Below, piece by piece: positions 60,499 through 64,000 of a stretch of DNA of 64,000 bases. The notes beneath the pieces were generated by a model. That model did no database searches. It saw only the letters and a list, made by a program, of their open reading frames with translations, and was not told the origin of the DNA. Origin of the DNA: Psychrosphaera ytuae (GTDB lineage: Bacteria; Pseudomonadota; Gammaproteobacteria; Enterobacterales; Alteromonadaceae). Position numbers and translations under genes: made by a program. The DNA lies in contig NZ_CP072110.1 of the NCBI RefSeq assembly GCF_017638545.1, forward strand, positions 2,480,001 to 2,544,000. Direction: 5' to 3'. Position 1 is the first letter of the stretch. Each line of letters begins with the position of its first letter.

Positions 60499-62895
60499 AT
60501 GACAGCGGAATCGACGGTGTTTTTTGGTCCTTGGCGCTTTACCAAAAGCGATGGCAATCTGAGCAGTGATACTGAACAGCATCGGTTACCGCCTCGATTA
60601 AATATATTGTTGAGTTTGTTACTTGAGTCGGCTGGTCAAGTGGTTCCGCGCGAGGTCATTATTGACCGTATGTGGGGAGACAAAGTCGTCAACGAGGATG
60701 CTTTAGCTAGAGCTATTGCTGAACTTCGTAATTTATTGGGCGACAGCAGTAAGTCTCCAACGTTTATCGAAACGATTCCTCGCCGTGGATATCGATTTAT
60801 TTGTGTCGTGCATCACGGTGGTTCACTCATTGACGACGCACCCGAGTCAGCACCAGAGGGGGACGGTACTGAATCGTCATCATCGATATCAGAAAAACAA
60901 CAGCAAAACGAACAAAAACAACGACGCTGGTTAGGCAAAAGACTGTTTGCAGCTGGTGGCTTAATGTTAGTGTTAGTACTTACTTCAAGTCTGTTGGTCG
61001 TGACGGGAACTTGGTCACCTCAAGATGGTATTTTTGGCTTTAAAAAACCAAGCAAAGATCAAGGCGTTACCGAAGATCAAAAGCAAGGTGTTTATCAGCA
61101 ACAGCAACAGCAACAACATAAAGAAACGACACCTAGTCGTTTTGATGAATCCCAAGCACTTATGGCTAAGTTGGTCAATGCCAAACGAGTCACTACAGAC
61201 GCTGAAATAGAGGTACACCCTGAGTTGTCTCTAAACGGCGACTATTTGACTTACTCGACGCTTAACCAAGAAAAACAAGGCAAAGCCTTTTATGGTGTCA
61301 CAATTCAGGATACCCGCACCGAACAACAAAGTGTGATCACTAAGTCCAATTCGCACTTGGTATCTGCGATGATTGGGCCGAATGGGAAAGACCTTCTGGC
61401 TGTATCGTTAACGCCAAATATAACTGGAAGTGACCACAGCTGTTCTGTCGTGAAGTTTGATGTGGTGACCAGAGTTTCACAATCGCTCACCGAATGTGAC
61501 TTACCTGACCGCTCTGCAATTCTTGAGTGGCACCCCAGTGGTGAGCGCTTTTTGTTTGTTCGTCAATCGGGCAACTCAAAACACATCGTCATTTGGGAGT
61601 ACGACTTACTTTCTCAAAGGCAAACTCAACGGACGGACCTGTCTAATGAAGTTGACCCATTGATTTATGACTCTCGCCCTCGTTATTCGCCGGATGGTGA
61701 GTCCATTGCTTTTTTACGAGGTACTTCCTCAGTCCGAAACCTTTATGTTCAGTCGTTAAATAAGGCAACCGCAATAACACGCAGTAACTCGGTCAAGGTC
61801 AGTTTTGATTGGATGCCATCGGGGCAAGCGTTGGTTTTTGATAGTAATATTTTGGGTGACAAACAAATACTCATGGTTGATGTGGCTTCACAAACGGAAG
61901 GCCAAGTATCAACTAGCTCTGCCATTACAAACATCGGTGGCAAAGACGGTCAGTTTCCAATGATTAACAACAGTGGAACCGTCGCCGCCTATCAAGAGGC
62001 TCGTTATCAGGCAAATCTGTGGAAGTTTGATTTGGCTGGCGATAAAACAAAATCAGAACCAATTGTGAGTTCGTTAAAATATGACAATTTCCCTGCATTT
62101 TCACCGGTTGATAATTCACAGTTATTGTATGTTTCTAATCGCTCGGGATTTGCAGCGATTTATCAATTAGACATGACGACACAAGAATCACAGGAGCTGC
62201 TGAGAGTCCCTGATACACATTTAATTGCGCCAGTGTTTTCGCCAGATGGCAAGCGAGTACTGATAAGTGCAATCACCGCATATGACTTTTATTGTTATGA
62301 GTTTGAGGTGGCCAGTCGCTCGTTGGTTCGATTGCCCGCTGAGCAAGTCAGTTTGTGTAGTTATGGTTTAGATATAAGTGGTAAAACACTTGCTGTTTGG
62401 GCCGTCGATAAGGCGCCAGATAGCAACATGGCGCTGGTGGCCATTAATCGAACGGACGCGACCAAAGTTAAAATAATGGCTGGCCCTGTAGAGTACTTTG
62501 CTGCTGCTAATACGACTCAAGAAGTTGTTTTTACTAAACGTCAGCAACCTGGCCTATTTGCTACACAGGTCATGCGTAAAGATAGACAAGAAAGTCCGGA
62601 TAACCCAAATGACAAGCTGGAGTTTGGCAGTTCCCGAACCATATTGGAAAACTTGCCGCCAAGGTTTGGTCACAGTTGGGATATTGTTGGCAAACAGTTG
62701 TACTTTGTAAACGGACAACAAGACAAACAGATATGGCGAAAGGACTTCACCTCCCATAGTTCGGGCGAACAAGTCACTAAAAGCCTGAATTACGCAATAG
62801 GTCGAGTAATGGCTGTATCAGCAGATGAATCCTCACTGGTGGTGAGTCTCAAAGGTGATGAATCCGGTAATATATTTCTTTATGACGGCCGCTAG
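60499..62895 (+). CDS. CadC-like one-component regulator with TolB propeller sensor
   Basis: The 798-residue protein has a winged-helix OmpR/PhoB-type DNA-binding domain (about 8-105; LLSLLLESAGQVVPREVIID and FIETIPRRGYRFICV), a glutamine-rich cytoplasmic linker, a single membrane helix (about 150-173; LFAAGGLMLVLVLTSSLLV) and a periplasmic TolB/WD40-like propeller (about 225-795; blades such as PRYSPDGESIAFLRG and APVFSPDGKRVLISAITAY). A poly-Gln run (QQQQQQQ) sits after the helix near residue 200. The layout is ToxR/CadC-type: a periplasmic sensor acts directly on DNA. The divergent propeller gene and tricorn-like gene are likely targets. The ligand is unknown. Confidence 0.9.
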   Translation: MTAESTVFFGPWRFTKSDGNLSSDTEQHRLPPRLNILLSLLLESAGQVVPREVIIDRMWGDKVVNEDALARAIAELRNLLGDSSKSPTFIETIPRRGYRFICVVHHGGSLIDDAPESAPEGDGTESSSSISEKQQQNEQKQRRWLGKRLFAAGGLMLVLVLTSSLLVVTGTWSPQDGIFGFKKPSKDQGVTEDQKQGVYQQQQQQQHKETTPSRFDESQALMAKLVNAKRVTTDAEIEVHPELSLNGDYLTYSTLNQEKQGKAFYGVTIQDTRTEQQSVITKSNSHLVSAMIGPNGKDLLAVSLTPNITGSDHSCSVVKFDVVTRVSQSLTECDLPDRSAILEWHPSGERFLFVRQSGNSKHIVIWEYDLLSQRQTQRTDLSNEVDPLIYDSRPRYSPDGESIAFLRGTSSVRNLYVQSLNKATAITRSNSVKVSFDWMPSGQALVFDSNILGDKQILMVDVASQTEGQVSTSSAITNIGGKDGQFPMINNSGTVAAYQEARYQANLWKFDLAGDKTKSEPIVSSLKYDNFPAFSPVDNSQLLYVSNRSGFAAIYQLDMTTQESQELLRVPDTHLIAPVFSPDGKRVLISAITAYDFYCYEFEVASRSLVRLPAEQVSLCSYGLDISGKTLAVWAVDKAPDSNMALVAINRTDATKVKIMAGPVEYFAAANTTQEVVFTKRQQPGLFATQVMRKDRQESPDNPNDKLEFGSSRTILENLPPRFGHSWDIVGKQLYFVNGQQDKQIWRKDFTSHSSGEQVTKSLNYAIGRVMAVSADESSLVVSLKGDESGNIFLYDGR

Positions 62896-62966
62896 GGCGG
62901 GGTTTTAATTGCTTTTGGAATGGCTTTTATATATAGTGCCGTGCCTTAAGCAACATCGTTTTTGAT

Positions 62967-63866
62967 ATGAGTTCTAAACTAAGTAGCTGTACGCTACAAG
63001 ACCTTCATGAGCAAATCGCCCTTCAAGGTGGCGTCTTAAAAGCAGAGCAAGTTCTTGCTCTTTGTAATCAATTTTCCCTTTCTTTTTCTGAGCTTAAAGA
63101 GCAGTTACTTCCTATTTGTGAGATGTTTGCGGTCGCGCCGATCTCGCAATTTAAAGCTGCGGCTATTGCCCAAGGTGAGTATGTTACGGATGGTGTATTA
63201 GAGGGCGAGGAAGCCGTCGCAAACTTGTATTTTGGGGCTAATTTAGAATTTGAGTACCAGGCCCTAAGTCTTGTTGTTCACGCTGAACAAACGGCGATTA
63301 ATAATGCCTGGCATCACGGTGAACCTAAAATAACTGGGATGACAATCAATGCCGCGCCTTGTGGTTATTGTCGCCAGTTTATGAACGAAGTTCGAGGCGC
63401 TCGAGAAATGCCGATGCAGGTATCAGGACGCAACACGGATTTGGACACTTTGCTACCTGAACCATTTAACCCTGCGTCACTAGGGGTCAATGAAATGTTG
63501 TTTGATGACTTACGTCAAACCATTGAGTTTGAACAGAAAGTCGATAGGGTATTACAAGATGCGATGGAAACATCGTATGCACCCTACACCAAAAACAACA
63601 GCGCGTGCCTGATCGAAACTGTTGATAATCAACGCTTTGTAGGTCGCTATGCAGAAAACTGTGCATACAGTCCAAGTTTGTCTCCTTTACAAAGCGCCTT
63701 AAGTCAAATGATGATGCACGGACTAAATCCATACAAGCACCCGATTAAACGTATTACGTTGGCGGAAGTGGAAGGCAAAGCAAATCAGCTTGGTGTCTCT
63801 CAATGTGTTTTACAAAGTTTGTCGAGTGACATTGAGTTTACCCACGTATTAGGTCGAGTTGTTTAA
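62967..63866 (+). CDS. cdd: Cytidine deaminase
   Basis: The 299-residue protein is a two-domain Cdd close in length to E. coli Cdd (294). The active-site motif is HAEQTAI (His105, Glu107), and PCGYCRQF holds Cys132 and Cys135, matching the His102/Cys129/Cys132 zinc set. The second domain (about 185-299) is the degenerate non-catalytic half (YAPYTKNNSACLIE, ENCAYSPSLSP). It deaminates cytidine and deoxycytidine to uridine and deoxyuridine in nucleoside salvage, in the cytoplasm. It is monocistronic, 71 bases after the CadC-like gene. Confidence 0.97.
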   Translation: MSSKLSSCTLQDLHEQIALQGGVLKAEQVLALCNQFSLSFSELKEQLLPICEMFAVAPISQFKAAAIAQGEYVTDGVLEGEEAVANLYFGANLEFEYQALSLVVHAEQTAINNAWHHGEPKITGMTINAAPCGYCRQFMNEVRGAREMPMQVSGRNTDLDTLLPEPFNPASLGVNEMLFDDLRQTIEFEQKVDRVLQDAMETSYAPYTKNNSACLIETVDNQRFVGRYAENCAYSPSLSPLQSALSQMMMHGLNPYKHPIKRITLAEVEGKANQLGVSQCVLQSLSSDIEFTHVLGRVV

Positions 63867-64000
63867 ACGCGAGTTCGTCACAGAATTTGGCGACTAAGAT
63901 CCCTAATTATTAAGGGTTTAATTTGCTCTTAACATAACAAAAAGTGGATTTTTGACTATTCTTTAAAGACACAACAAAGCTCAATAGCGTCTAGAGAGAA
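63867..64000. other. Right-edge intergenic sequence
   Basis: The last 134 bases contain no gene start and no clear hairpin or promoter that I can support. Confidence 0.5.

Noticed and set aside
1..64000. Prophage or transposon
   Set aside because: No integrase, transposase, phage structural gene, tRNA target or long direct repeats were found; the 42.8-47 kb operon looks like an accessory insert but has no visible borders.

Overview
The window looks like chromosomal DNA of a marine gammaproteobacterium, most likely an Alteromonadales member (Shewanella/Colwellia/Pseudoalteromonas-like). The evidence is gene content only: an H-NOX/cyclic-di-GMP pair, a CrbS-CrbR-Acs acetate module, a DUF3612-type regulator, an IalB protein, a PEP-CTERM protein, a tricorn-like S41 peptidase and several secreted peptidases. 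I see no rRNA, tRNA, CRISPR array, insertion sequence or integrase. Coding density is high and the only gene-free stretch over 300 bases is 27433-27787.

Layout. 1-3.3 kb: a partial GAF protein (minus) diverges from an H-NOX heme sensor coupled to a PAS-PAS-GGDEF-EAL enzyme. 3.4-8.1 kb: AzoR, a secreted M43 protease, a VOC protein, a LysR regulator and an amidohydrolase. 8.1-13.3 kb (minus): a two-part cluster of coiled-coil protein + inner-membrane OmpA-like protein, then Rab-like small GTPase + GGDEF/EAL protein, each pair overlapping by one base. 13.4-25.3 kb: peptidases, YegD, an IalB / DPP III-like / AbgT operon, a PEP-CTERM protein, a GNAT-nitrilase fusion and an SDR. 25.4-37.9 kb: the acetate module: ActP-like symporter + DUF4212, a cNMP/CBS/DUF294 protein, an exonuclease, CrbS, CrbR, Acs and a DcaP-like porin. 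Three copies of a 16-base palindrome lie upstream of its symporter, DUF294 and acs genes. 38-42.7 kb: an S9 peptidase, a folded 184-base intergenic element, a stand-alone malate-synthase-G-like domain protein and a divergent DUF3612-like regulator, with six tandem 14-base repeats between the last two. 42.8-47 kb: a methyltransferase / nuclease-helicase / HNH operon that looks like a defence system. 47.1-64 kb: housekeeping and envelope genes (YitT, M48, YidD, NhaA, HtpX, ExoD, pirin, tricorn-like peptidase, CadC-like sensor, Cdd).

Themes. Carbon control joins acetate uptake, activation and sensing (25-38 kb) to a possible glyoxylate-shunt regulator (40-42.7 kb). Second-messenger signalling appears twice, once tied to NO/heme sensing and once to a small GTPase. 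The most novel candidates are the stand-alone malate synthase G domain with its six-fold repeat operator, the 184-base folded element, the GTPase/OmpA/coiled-coil cluster and the three-gene defence-like operon. All functions are inferred from motifs read by eye; no database search was run.
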